Shown here: one piece after another, positions 11,615 to 22,979 of the stretch
Layout: every line of letters starts with the position of its first letter
Numbering within the stretch: position 1 is the first letter of the stretch
DNA from: Sorghum bicolor
Lineage: Eukaryota; Streptophyta; Magnoliopsida; Poales; Poaceae
Reading direction: 5' to 3'
Assembly (NCBI RefSeq): GCF_000003195.3
Contig: NC_012871.2
Location: 16,177,230-16,241,229, forward strand
DNA length: 64,000 nt
The notes under the pieces: model-generated
What the model was told of the DNA's origin: nothing
Databases searched by the model: none
What the model saw: the letters and a program-made list of their open reading frames with translations, nothing else
Made by a program: the position numbers and the translations under genes

Positions 11615-12808
11615 TGATGCGACACGTTGTCCCAATCTTCACGACGTAGGATGAACACCGATAACTAGCTGAAGAACAGCCGGATAACTTGCTGCAAGCA
11701 GCGATAACTAGTGCAATCTGGCAAATAAAACTCGAAGCCAACCACCGTCTTTAACCGGCAACCTGAATCGAGGATTCGCCGAACCACACTCTCAAGGAAC
11801 CAACCAACACAGCCTACAATCAATCAAGGAATACCTTGAAGGGAGTAGGAGCACCAATTGGGAGCGGATGAAGCCGCCGCCTATGTAATCCCGCGAGGAA
11901 ATCACAAGAGCAAAGGGGTAGAGATTACTCTCTGGATTTGTTAGCACGCAGCTGAACAAAGGGGTTCTGTATTTCAATTATCAAAGTCTTAGATTACAAT
12001 AAGTCTTAGGGGGTATTTATACTAACAATAGCCCTGCTAGATATGTATGAAAACGAAATATAGTTTCTGAGGGAAGGCAATGTGAAAGGTCCCCTCGAAA
12101 TGGATTCCCGAAGTGGCTTCGCGTGACTGTTGGCCTCCAGAGCAGTTTCTAATAAACTGACCATAACTTTTTATTGGGAAGTCCAAATGATGATCCGTTT
12201 CTTGGGTGTGAAACTAGACTCAAAGAGCTTTCTAGCAATGTATACCAACCAGCACGAAACATTGTAGATTGGTACAGTTTTACTTGGCAAATTGTACCAA
12301 CATTCTGTCACGACAGACTATTGACCTTCTGAGCAGTCTGTACTAATTCTGGTCTGCAGGCAATATGGAGTATCCAAACTGGTCGCCACTAGATTCATTG
12401 GAAAGTAGACTCGTCAAGCTTTCCAACAAGTGCTCATGGACCTTCATAGCTTTTGTGAGTGAAAAGTTATGAAAATTTCTTGCACTGGTCCGTTTTTGAC
12501 TTCCACTGGTCCGTTTTTGACATCTTTTGGAACTTGCACTGGTCCATTCTTCAGGGTCCGATTCATCCTTCTCTTCTTCTATATACCTGAGTACAATCAA
12601 GGTACAACACTTAGGTAGTATATAATTCTTATTAATATTAAAATGAATCTCACAAAGTAGCGCGTGGACCTCTTGTTGTAGCTTCTTTGCACGACTACGT
12701 GTAATCGGTCCATCGATGACTTGAGCTGGTGTCGGTGTAGGTGAAACTTGAGTGGGTGTAGCTTGACTTGGAGCTTGTGACATCTTGCTTGGTGGCGTGA
12801 TCATATCA
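11615..12808 (-). repeat. 5' LTR of C1
   Basis: 1194 bp, with no indel against the other C1 LTR. It is followed on the minus strand by a two-base spacer and the PBS. Confidence 0.93.
12014..12021 (-). promoter_or_regulatory. TATA box in 5' LTR of C1
   Basis: The minus strand reads TATAAATA followed by CCCCC, conserved in all four C-family LTRs (5922-5929, 12014-12021, 55205-55212, 61986-61993). It probably sets the transcription start about 30 bases downstream. Confidence 0.6.
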
Positions 12809-13487
12809 CGGGGAGGGGGGGATCGTGGGAGCGGGGCGAGGCTTGGGTGGTTGCTGCGTACGTGCGAAGGGAGCAGTTGGGGAAGGAGAAGAAGCTGACG
12901 GGTGGGCCCCGCATGTCAGCTGCTGGAGAGAGAGAGGAGGGGGGTGGGGATGCTGGCGGGCTGGCTGGGCCAAGCAGGCCGAAAAGGGAGGGGGAGAGGG
13001 AGAAGGGTGGATTTCTTTTTTTTTATTTCTAACTCATTTTCAAAAGTATTTGCAATTTGAATTTTGAACAAAATTTCCTTTTGCATAACTTCACACATCA
13101 TAAAAAAAATAAAATGTTGCAGCATGAATATATCAACATATGTTTCTAACCTTATATTAAATTTTAACTTCCAAAAAAATTATTATTTTCCTATATTTTA
13201 ATGCTCACAAAATTGACTCCAAAAAATCAAATTTGAACTATTTTAAAAGGGTGTTACACATACATAGAGCATTAAATATAAACAAAAATAAAAACTAATT
13301 GCACAGTTTACCTGTAATTTGTGAGATGAATCTTTTAAGCCTAATTACTCCGTGATTGGACAATGTTTATCAAATAAAAACGAAAGTGCTATAGTTACCA
13401 AAACTAATTTTTTTCGAACTAAACAAGGCCTGAATAAAAGCAAGAAATTGGGCAGTTGAGCTCGCGCAGCAGTTTAGTCATATGCTC

Positions 13488-13516
13488 ATATGGAATCGCA
13501 TCATATGGAATCGCAT
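13488..13516. repeat. Short direct repeat
   Basis: CATATGGAATCGCAT occurs twice in tandem in a short unique stretch (13434-13556) that otherwise shows nothing recognisable. Confidence 0.6.
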
Positions 13517-13556
13517 CGATGGCTCCAGCGGCGTTTGCCGTTTGGCAGTCGCCTAC

Positions 13557-13792
13557 GCCTTGTTTAGTTCACTCAAAAATCAAAAACTTTTTAAGATTTT
13601 TCGTCACATCAAATTTTACGATACTTGTATGAAATATTAAATATAGATCAAAACAAAAATTAATTTTACAATTTATCTATAAATCTTGAGATGAATCTTT
13701 TGAACTTAGTTAGTCCATAATTAAATAATATTTATTAAATAAAAATAAAATACTACAGTATTCGAAACGAAAATTTTTGAACTGAACAAGGC
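13557..13792. mobile_element. MITE, GCCTTGTTTAG family
   Basis: It starts GCCTTGTTTAGTTC and ends GAACTGAACAAGGC, with the interior order typical of the family (TTTTTCGTCACATC, AAATATTAAATATAGA, GAATCTTTTGA, TACTACAGT). There is no ORF and no clear TSD. Confidence 0.7.
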
Positions 13793-14026
13793 TGTTGCCC
13801 TTACTGAACAGCGGTAGATCACAATTCACAACCACCACCTCTTTCCAAATGAACGGCCGGAACCGGAACAGGGTTTTTTTTTCCCTTCTTGTGGAGCCTA
13901 CTCCAACCGTTTGTTCATTGATTGTCCATTAATTTCCTGACAAAAGCTGCCATTGCCGTCTTGACACACTGCTGCACCTACAGCGGCCAACAACAATCTG
14001 GCCATCGCGGCTATCGCCTTGTTTTA

Positions 14027-14253
14027 GGCCCTGTTTGATTGCATGCGTTAAAATTTAACGTTCCTTATATTGAATATTTGATATATGAATGAAATACAAA
14101 ATATAGACTATTTATAAAACTAAAAACATAGCTAGAGAATAATTTATGAGATAAATCTTTTGAGCCTAATTAGTTCATGATTGGACACTAATTATCAAAT
14201 AAAACAAAAATACTACAGTACCAATTAAACTTTAATAACCCAGCCAAACATCC
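14027..14253. mobile_element. MITE related to the GCCTTGTTTAG family (diverged ends)
   Basis: It begins GGCCCTGTTTGATT and ends near CAGCCAAACATCC, with the same interior landmarks (GATAAATCTTTTGAGCCTAA, TACTACAGTACC) as neighbouring copies. Confidence 0.55.
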
Positions 14254-15429
14254 TCTAGTTTCCTAATAATATATTAAAAATAATTGATTATATAGTTTAC
14301 CTATATTTTACAAGACGAATCTTTTGAGCTTAGTTAGTTTATGATTGGACAATATTTGTCAAATACAAACGAAAGAGCTATAGTGTCTATTTTGTTAAAA
14401 AAAATTGCAACTAAACAAGGCCTTAGCTTGAAAGTTTTTTAGGTTCTGTTTGTATCTGGTAATTATTATCCAATTATAGACTAACTAGGTTTAAAAGATT
14501 TGTCTCATAAATTACAAGCAAACTATACAATTAATTATTTTTTTATCTATATTTAATGCTTCATACATATGCCGCAAGACTCGATATGGCGGAAAATCTT
14601 GAAACATTTTTGGGTTTTAGGTGGAACTAGGCCCATTCCACCCAAAATCCAAATCTTTTTTAGATTCCTTATCACATCAAATCTTGTAGCACATGCATGA
14701 AATATTAAATATAAATAAAAAACTAACTACACAATTTGCCTATAAATCACGAGACGAATCTTTTATTAGACACTTATTAAATATAAACGAAAGTGCTACG
14801 ATAACCAAATCCAAAAACTTTTCTCAACTAAACAAATTTAAAAACTTTTCAAAACTAAGCCCAGGTATGTTCTGGCCACGGGATCGAGTCCCTATATGAA
14901 AATGGTCATATATAGGCCTACATGTTTTGTTTAGTTAGGGAAATTTTTTTATTTCGGCTATTGTAGCACCTTCGTTTGTATTTAGCAATTATTGTCCAAT
15001 CATGAATTAACAAGGCTCAAAAGATTCATCTTGCAAATTACATGCAAACTATGTAATTAGTTAATTTTTTATCTATATTTAATATTCCATACATGCGTCT
15101 AAAGATTTGATGTGATAGGGAATCTTGGAAAATTTTAGAAACTAAACAAGCCCTTATTCACACTAAAATCCAAAAACTCTTTAAGATTTTCAGTAACATC
15201 AGATCTTGCGACACATGCATGAAGCATCCAAAATCCAAAAAGCTTTCATGATTCCCCGTCATATCAAATCTTGTGGCACATGCATGAAACATTAAATATA
15301 AATAAAAAATAACTAATTATACAATTCACTTGTAAATCACAAGACAAATCTTTTGAGCTTAGTTAGTCCATAATTAGACACTAATTGTCAAATACAAACA
15401 AAAATACTACGGGATCGAGTCCCTAGCGA
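14254..15429. mobile_element. Cluster of at least five MITE copies, partly truncated
   Basis: Diverged copies lie end to end: ~14262-14422 (plus, left end lost), ~14440-14635 (inverted), ~14641-14834 (plus), ~14922-15153 (inverted, both ends visible), ~15155-15408 (plus, with a partial internal duplication of the CCAAAATCCAAAAA start). A 17-base word starting ACGGGATCGAGTCCC occurs at 14878-14894 and again at 15409-15425, bracketing the last two copies. No gene is present. Confidence 0.65.
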
Positions 15430-16662
15430 TGACAACCTAAAATTTGTTTCTTTTTGAAATAGGTGAAAATGATTTAATTTTGTATTTTTGTGTTCATGAA
15501 ATATAGAGAGATAATATTTTTTATCAAAATAAAATTTATCATAGAATGTAGCAATATTTTTGTGCACTCATGCTCCTGCATTTTTATTTATTGTGCTGAG
15601 TGGTTTTACTAAAATTCAAAAATAATTCAAAGTGACTTTTAAAACGAATTTGAAAAAGGCTTTGAAATAAAAAGAGAGAAAAAACAACACAGAAGCCCTC
15701 ACCTCTCCCCTCTCCGCACCCCAGGCCAGTGCCACCCTGGGCTAGTTGGGCAGCCAGCCTGCCCTGTGCCCTTCCCACTTCCCTCAGCGTGGGCTAAACC
15801 AGCAGGCCGGCCCGGTCTCCCCCTTTTTCCTTCTTTCACTGACGTCTCGGGCCCACTCGTTAGACGCCTACTCTTCTTCAACCTCCAGTCGGAGCGGTGC
15901 AGGTGTTGGGTATTTTAAACGCAAACAGAAAAATCCGTAAGCTCACGGATACCGATGTAGCTTTCATCCGGGAGTATTCCACAGTATCGATTTTCCACAG
16001 GGAACGTGAGTGTACTAATTAAGATTCAAGGTCGCCCAAGGATAACTATATAATTATTTTTGGTGGGAAGAGGGGAAGTTTCCAGAGAGTTCTCTAGTTG
16101 ATCTAAAAATCAAGAATTACTTCAAAGATTATTTATTTCGGGACATCATAACACTAACCATAGAAAGAGATGAGAAGGGGGCTAGGAAGCTGTGACTACG
16201 GTCCTACAAACACTGATCCGAACGAGGTGGAATACGTCGACCGTTAGGGCTGTCACTACCCTAGGGCTACCACAACAATCCGCAGGATTGGGTGCAATTC
16301 CAGGTAATTGCAAGACTAAAAACCACGTCTAATCTATTAATTACTACTCTAGCGTTATAAAGATGCAAGCAGGAATCCAATAAATAACTTGAATATAAAT
16401 AAAAGTAATTAAAGAACTCAGAAATTATGAATTGAAGAACTTGGAGAACGATGAAGAACGGACTAGTTGCAGCAAAAGTATAATGTTGAGGAAGATCCGA
16501 CACATCCGGCTCCTCCTCCTCTCTCCTCTTCTCTCTCCCTATTTTCTAGATTACAACTAGAACTAACTAGAACTAGAGGGATCCTCTCTACTTGATGAAG
16601 AATTGAAACCCTAGCTTTGATTCTGTAGAAGAGGTATGATCTCCAGGGGTCAGGGGGCCTTG

Positions 16663-16670
16663 CTTATATA
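16663..16670 (-). promoter_or_regulatory. Possible TATA box of LTR B1
   Basis: The minus strand reads TATATAAG; B2 has a comparable ACTATAAAACC at the equivalent place near 52650. The position and strand fit an LTR promoter. Confidence 0.4.
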
Positions 16671-16915
16671 GTCTTTTCAGAAGAATCTGGGCCGTCGGAT
16701 CAAACCGACATTAATCACACGGTTTTCCTTGATCCCTTAGGTCGGTGGAGTATGATCCCCAAAAAGGACTCTGATTGGGCACAGAAGGGGGGCGGGCGCC
16801 CTGGTCTCTATGGCAGGCGCCCTGGGCCAGGGCCCGTTCTGCCTCCGCTTCGTTCCCGTGGCCACTACAAGAAATCTAGGCTTCTATGACGATTGCCAGG
16901 TGACAAAGCACCTAT

Positions 16916-18132
16916 TCTATACCTAGTAATAAATTGCGAAAATTTCAGTCTGCCTAAGATTTTCTTTCTGCCGCATCTACCCAGCCCCCGGAATCGGTCT
17001 CGGTCCGGCTGGAATCTATCTCGGTCCGTTTAAAGCTTGGAGAAGAAAAAAAGAAAATAGAATATTTTCTAGGTCCTAATGCAAAATTTTCTTTTACTTC
17101 TATCACCTCACGGATCGCTAGCCTCAGGGATGGCTAGCCTCGGCCGTCCGCTCGCAGAAACGTAAAAAGAAAATAAATTTTTTTCAGGGTTGCCAATGCA
17201 AAATCTCCTATATTCTATTAATTTTCTTTTCTTTTATTCTTTAATTTAGCTGAAAATTAATAAATGCGTAGTAATTCATAAAAAATCTAAAAGTTACAAA
17301 ACAAATTTTATTCAGCTTTACATATGTTGATCCATACATTAAACAAAAAATAGGTGCAAAGTGTTTGTCCTATTATTTTACTTTTCTTTTATTCTTTATA
17401 TCGGCTAAAAATTAATAAATACGTAGAAATTCATAGAAAAAACTAAAAATTACAAAACAAAATTTGTTCAGTTCCACATATGCAGATCCATGTAGTAAAG
17501 AAAAAATATCACAAATTTTAGTATATTTTTTTACTGAAGATGCTTGCCTATGCTTTTTAGTGTAAAATTGAAATTGTAGTTATCTTGCTCCAATTATTAT
17601 AAAAATTTTATGGTATCCTATTTAATGTGACGCTTGATTTGTGGTAAAAATTTTAGCACCATTCCTGCATATCTCACTGATTTACTAATTTACCTAAATT
17701 TATGCTTGCTAAATAGTTTAGCATTAATTTAAGTATGTAAAAATATAAAAAAGATGCTTCCACTACGCACGATGTGTTGTTATATCATATGACACTTCAT
17801 AAGCCCATGTGTTTATAATCTACGTATATTTAACTGATATATCATATTTTATAGGAATCCTAATCTAAATAAAAAAAATAAAGCTAGCAACAAACTTCTC
17901 ATGTTTTAATATAATACTATTTTTATTATTAAATAAATATGTCTCCAAGCTACATAATATTGTAAATATTAACTATCTCATACCATAGATGTCATGGTTA
18001 TCAATAAAATAAATTATGGACTTTAATTTTTATAAAAAAGATAAATATAAATAGGTATGTAACATTATGTCATCACTTTTTATGACCATTTGATGTTTTT
18101 CTCCCGTTGCAACGCACGGGCATATTTGCTAG
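16916..18132 (+). mobile_element. Helitron 1, non-autonomous (~1.2 kb)
   Basis: It starts TCTATACCTAGTAATAAATT and ends with hairpin CCCGTTGCAACGCACGGG (18103-18120) followed by CATATTTGCTAG, the CTRR-type 3' end (CTAG), then T. It splits the CACTA-1 left subterminal region. The base before TC is T rather than the usual A, so the left boundary may be off by one. No Rep/helicase is present. Confidence 0.75.
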
Positions 18133-18300
18133 TTGTCATAAATAGAGACTGTTTATGACGATTGTTCACTTGATGACAACTGTCTATGACCAAACTATGT
18201 GTCTGTCATAAATATCGTCACAGTATACTCTGCTGGGCTTTGCAATGGTAGATCGTGACAATAGTTGATTGTCATAAAATATAAAACTATTATATATTTT
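18133..18300. repeat. CACTA-1 left subterminal repeats
   Basis: Short words TGTCATAAAT, TATGACGATTGT and GTGACAATAGTTGATTGTC occur in both orientations, as in the right subterminal region. Such repeats are transposase-binding sites in known CACTA elements; here the binding role is inferred. Confidence 0.6.
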
Positions 18301-18883
18301 GAAAAAAAATCCTACGTGGCTGCTGGTCCACACCCCATGTGATCTAGGTGGACTCTTCACGTCCGGGTCAGCTCCTAGTCCCATGTTAGGATTGTAGGGA
18401 AAATTTTCAGAAAAGAAATCAGAAAACCTCTGTTCGGATTGTAGGAAAAAAAAATCTCCGGACTCCCAATCTCCTTCCCGTCGTTGTCCTCCTAAAAAAA
18501 CATCTCCGGACTTGCGGTCTCCTTCCCTTCCCATCGTCGCCCTCCTCTCACGCGAGCGTCAGGACTCAGGAGGCATGAGGCGGAGTGGCTGGCTTGGTTC
18601 CTGGTGCCAGCTCCATTGCCAAGGTCGTCTTCGTGGTCCTCACCTCTGCCGACAAGATCCGCACCGCTGAGGACCTCCTGCCTCCTCTCCCTCCTGTCGC
18701 ACCCGGTGCCGGACATGCATGGCGGTGAAGGCCACTTCACCGTGTTCCGACAAAAGGTTCGTAGCTTCCTCTCCCTCTCTGCCTCCCTTGTTCTCTTTTT
18801 CTTGCCCCGATCTGATTTGCCCCCTGTGTTAGGGTTTAGGTCATGGGGTGGTACTTGATCTAATGACATGGATCTGACTGGTT
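18301..18883 (+). other. GC-rich stretch before the importin fragment
   Basis: 18480-18780 is C/G-rich and resembles the 5' exon and intron of a captured gene (GTTCGTAGC donor-like site near 18755, then a T-rich stretch). Open frames exist on both strands, but none has a similarity I recognise. It may be the upstream part of the captured importin locus or another gene fragment. Confidence 0.3.
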
Positions 18884-19182
18884 GTGCAACTTGATGGCTT
18901 GCCGGCAATGGTGCAGGCCGTCCTCTCCAACGACCCCACCGCGCGGCTTGAGGCAACCACGCACTTCAGAAAGCTGCTCTCCTCGGTTGTGCCTCTCTTT
19001 GTCAAGCTCCTCAACTCTCACATCAAGAATTTTCAAAAACAGGCAAGCACTGAATTACAGGAGATACTCTCCTCTGGGACTTACGTAGAGTGATGCTTAG
19101 GCTCTTTTGTTTTTGTTTTTGCAGGCTATATGGCTTTAGGTACTGTTGGTGGTGCCTCTCCAAAGTGTTGTGATCTGGTACT
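18884..19182 (+). pseudogene. Captured importin-alpha (karyopherin) gene fragment
   Basis: The frame from about 18890 reads LDGLPAMVQAVLSNDP, then TARLEATTHFRKLLSS, matching the first armadillo-repeat region of plant importin alpha (family pattern LPAMV...LQLEATTQFRKLLS), then VVPLFVKLL, which belongs to the next repeat; the residues between are missing. A T-rich intron end (TTTTTGCAG, to 19124) precedes AIW and, after a +1 shift, ALGTVGGASPKCCDLV, the family's AVWALGN...SPKCRDLV. Importin alpha binds nuclear localisation signals. Only ~60 codons survive with an internal deletion, a frameshift and stops, so it makes no importin. Retained intron borders point to capture at the DNA level. Confidence 0.8.
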
Positions 19183-22100
19183 ATATATGACTCAATAGAG
19201 AGCTATTTGGGGTTATGATTCAGTTTTCACGTGAGTACATTTGTTGATCTTAGGCATATAATTTCCTTGTGTTGGTTAAAGTGTGTTTCTAAACCATCAT
19301 TTTGGTTAGATCGAGGGACTGGATTTACTGCTAGGGACTGGATTTACTGCTATCAGCTACAGTATTAACTTTAGAAGAGTTCTTTTTAATTGTAGTTTTT
19401 AGCTGAGACTTGCAAGACTACACCAGAAACTAGAATAATATACTATCGGTTCCTCCTGTACACCAACATATGTTTCAACTCTGAACTTGGTACCCATCAA
19501 GGCTGTAAAATCTTTGGTCCCTGCTTATTGTTTCGCCATGAAAGAATTATTGTAGGTAAAAGTCAATCGCTTCTACACCTGACCACTGATTACTTGTAGA
19601 TAAACTTGCTCTGCTTCCCTATATATATATATATATATATACTGGTCATAAGAAGTTATAGTGAAGTCACTCGATGTACTTTAGGAGTCTTGTGAATTTG
19701 AAATACATAATGTTTATTGACTTTAAAAACTTTTTATTTTTTCCTTAATGCTCTCTTTGTTTCTTGTTCTCAAACTTGGAGGTTACAAATGTACTTAGAC
19801 CATGAAACATGTTCTCTATATTTTTAGTGTCGCTTTCCAACATTTTAGTGTCCATATTTTTATTGTCTTCAGTAACTGATCATATATCTTCATGGAGTAG
19901 GAATAATGGTAGTCAGTAGTCTATATTTTGCCATTGAAATCTGAGGTGGTAGTCAGATTATTGAAACTGAATTCAGTGAGCTTCCTAAAAATCTTCACGC
20001 CTTGCTATACTACTGCTGCAGTTTTCAATGCAGTGCCCAACAAACCAAATATCTTCATTGGGCGCGAGCAAATATTCTTCAACTTAGTGTTTTTAGTGCT
20101 GCTTTCAAACCGGCATATATGGTGAAAATCTCAACTTTATTTTGTTGTTTTTATCCTATCCTATTGCTATGCTGCATGTGAGAGGACGTTAATATGCTAC
20201 ATTTACCCACCAACTATTTTTTGGACATGTATTGATCATGCTTGCATATTTAAATTATAGTTTATGAATTTATACATGTCTTAAGTTGACATAGATAAAC
20301 AGAAGAACATCGGCTACTTAAATGCAAATCAGAGAAAGCATTATCAGCCATCAGCTACTTAAAAAGCATATCAGATAAATGTCGCAGCTCATAAAATGCG
20401 ATTAAAAAGGTTGCCTCTTTGAAAACCATGATCAGATACTAACTAATTTATGACTGTCAAATACCTACTCTTTTATGCCATAAGTATCTGTCATATGTAT
20501 GCATACTCTTTTTTATGCAAAGTTCACCAATGTCTCCAATTTTACAAAAACATTCCGAAATAATTAGTGCACGCAACATTGTAGTGTTATTCTGCTACAT
20601 GCTACTTTTCAGATTCTTGTCCAGTACAAAGTGTATGAAAATCTAATCAGTATTCTGCTACTCCTACATATTGTCCTTGTAGTTCTAGCAGCCTTTTTTC
20701 TTATAATGCTTTGTTAAATTGAGTGATTAAATTATAGTATAAGTTTCTTTGCACTGCTTCTCAAGAGGCTATCATTTCTATTTATCGCTTGAAATAGGGT
20801 TCCTGTTTGACTTTTCAAGATGTGTGTTTCTTTCGGCTGCTAATTATATTCATATCAAGGTCGCCGGACTATTTTTTTGGTAACCAATGATTAATGTCGA
20901 TTGACTCTCTTTTCTGATAGTTTGCTACTTTCTCTCTTTTTTTAACATCATCGATTGACTCTCCCCCCTTTAAAAAATCATGCATGATGAATGAAAATAG
21001 TGTAAACTGAAAGGTGTAAGTGGAGCATGCTTCACTAACTCTTGTTTCACTTTTCTTTCTTCAGACTCTAGAAAACTGGTGTTGTGTGCCAATAATTGCA
21101 GCTTCTATAAATCTGGTATTTTGTGCCAATAATTGCAGCTTCCATTTATTCCAAAGTCATGAAGAATGACGCAGAAAGGTATTGTATTTTTTTACTCTTT
21201 TGCATGTTGTTCTTCAGACTTCAGGTTAGAAATCAGGAAGCTGGAGCATGCACTAGAGCATGTGTGGTGTGGTGCACACTTGCACATCTACAGTGAGGGG
21301 AAATAGGAGCACCTTGGTGAAATTCATATGAATTGTTCACATAGACACCTACCACTACAACTCCATCTTTTTTTCTGTCCATGGCTCCATGCCTTTCAAG
21401 AGCTGCCTTTGCTGGTTTTCTAGACTGTGTAGAGAAATTTTAGAAGCAAGGATGAAATAAAATTTGCCATCCTAACATCCTTAGAAATTTGGAGTTCTCA
21501 GATCTTTAACAAATTTGTTCCTAGATTATCGCACCATGAATTAATTACTATATTGGATACCATCTAATAAGAAATTTCACTTTTATTGCAAAACTTGTCC
21601 CTACCCCTGTAGAAAGATAAACCATATGTTAACTCTCATGGTTGTTTGATTTAATAGGATGCATAGACTAGAAGGTGTATTTTCTGGAGATTGGAGGCTA
21701 TGGATTAGTTGACATGGCTATGGAACTTAGCACAACCTATTAGTTAAATTGTTTACTTTTCTCTCAGTTTAAGAGGACATGATAATATAATGTTGTAAGA
21801 ATCAGGATGCAAGTAGTCTCAGAGAATTCTATAGGAGGTTGTCGACTAGGGTACTATTTGGGTGAGGGTGGCAGTCATGTTGCATACTCGAGGGGGGATA
21901 CCGGACCTTATATGCCAACTCTTTGGAATTATGAAAAGATTATATTTTTGTAGTTAGTTCTTCATTCTTGGCCTGAATAATCTTTGCACATTTGTTTCCT
22001 TATCTCTTCAGTGCTTGCTACCTTAGTTCTATATTTTTGCATTGTGAAGCATGCTCTAGAAAGTTTGATGAATTTATTATAGTAAATAACATGAATGCCC

Positions 22101-22941
22101 AAATGAAACATGTGAGGACCTAGATTATTATTAGTTGATTATCTGAACATGCTGAGCCAAAACTCTATTCATTAATAAAAATATATCTTTTAAATTAAGA
22201 TTTAGATTAGAAGTTTGGTTCTATTATTTTTGAGATACCTCTCCCAGTATATTGTTTTTTAGTTTGACAACCAATCCAATTTCTTTTATAATAAGAATCA
22301 TTACCTGGTTGTAGTTGTGAGTGTTTGTCTGATCTTCAATTGAAGACAGGTATCTAACCATGAGTGTTGGAACCTATTCTATCTGCTTCTCGATTCACTA
22401 AGTAATTAATTTGTTCTGCTAGCTAGGACATTTCATTCTTTGATAAAAAAGAATCAGTTATGGATGATTGCTCCTGTTGATTTGTTCTAACTTCAATCTA
22501 GCCTCCTTTATTGATGAGCACTATTCTTTGACATTCTGTCAGATTCCATTCTTTTATGGCTTCTTACGGACTATTGGGCTGAAGCCAATTGTACAATTCT
22601 TCATGAAGCCAATTGCCATCAATCCAAAAAAATCTATCTTGTGAAAAGGAGTATAGCGATAATTGAATCTGTCCAAAAAAAAAAATCTATCTTCACCTGA
22701 AAAGGAGTAGCTTGTGCTCATCGATGATGTTTAAGTGTCGAGAAAGCATATGGAATGTATTTTTCAACCATATGAATTCTTGTGTGATGAGGTAACTGAT
22801 ATAGTAGAGTTTATGAGCTTGCGATGCCACACTTTTCGTGACTGTGTTAATTTCATGAACTTTGCTTTTTGGATTATTAAATGTCACTTTGACATCAATA
22901 TTTATTTTATTGTGCGATCCATGTTTTTTTAATATAAAAAT
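19183..22941. other. CACTA-1 interior, no gene recognised
   Basis: AT-rich sequence with intron-like texture. Local short duplications are visible: 19-bp GGGACTGGATTTACTGCTA near 19316-19352, an AT microsatellite at 19621-19641, a ~50-bp unit with GTGCCAATAATTGCAGCTTC near 21085-21145, and AAAAATCTATCTT-based repeats near 22627-22710. No continuous coding frame or paired element ends were identified; parts may be introns of captured genes. Confidence 0.4.
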
Positions 22942-22949
22942 TTAACTAT

Positions 22950-22979
22950 CCCGTAGCAACGCACGGATATGCTACCTAG
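22950..22979 (+). mobile_element. Helitron-like 3' terminus without an identified start
   Basis: Hairpin-forming CCCGTAGCAACGCACGG (22950-22966) is followed by ATATGCTACCTAG and T, the same design as the ends of Helitrons 1 and 2. I could not find its 5' TC terminus; if it lies upstream of 18.5 kb the importin fragment would be Helitron cargo rather than direct CACTA cargo. Confidence 0.5.

Larger units (their letters stand above)
5523..12808 (-). mobile_element. Ty3/gypsy retrotransposon C1, 7286 bp with TSD
   Basis: Two LTRs of exactly 1194 bp (5523-6716 and 11615-12808) flank a 4898-bp interior. The element starts TGATGCGACACG and ends GATCATATCA on the plus strand, with TSD CGGGG at 5518-5522 and 12809-12813. 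On the minus strand the order is 5' LTR, PBS, leader, gag, protease, reverse transcriptase, RNase H, integrase C-terminal part, PPT, 3' LTR; this order (RT-RH before integrase) is gypsy. It cannot encode a working integrase because of a 702-bp deletion relative to C2. By eye the two LTRs differ at about 25 positions (~2%), so the insertion is fairly recent. Confidence 0.95.
3146..13258 (-). mobile_element. Solo LTR D (~2.82 kb), interrupted by element C1
   Basis: The plus strand starts TGTAACACCCGATTTTAAG and ends AAAAGGGTGTTACA, with identical 5-bp TSDs CATAC at 3141-3145 and 13259-13263. Removing C1 and one copy of its TSD leaves about 2822 bp and no internal region, so this is a solo LTR left by LTR-LTR recombination. 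Orientation is minus by comparison with LTRs A and E. Its GC-rich stretch (about 4.7-5.5 and 12.8-13.0 kb) gives many overlapping open frames on both strands; these are composition artefacts. Confidence 0.88.
3091..13430. mobile_element. MITE (GGCCTTGTTTAG-type) split by solo LTR D
   Basis: The two halves, 3091-3145 and 13259-13430, join into one ~220-bp MITE of the family seen many times in this window. The left half starts GGCTGTTCGC and the right half ends ACTAAACAAGGCC. TGA flanks both outer ends (3088-3090 and 13431-13433), giving a 3-bp TSD. Everything between belongs to later insertions (D, then C1). The superfamily is inferred as PIF/Harbinger-like from the 3-bp TSD. Confidence 0.7.

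Noticed and set aside
12825..13125. Short ORFs in both orientations
   Set aside because: They are the continuation of the GC-rich block of LTR D on the other side of C1; no conserved motif.
18184..18956. Minus-strand ORFs over the importin region
   Set aside because: The plus strand carries the recognisable armadillo-repeat text; the minus-strand frames have no recognised domain.
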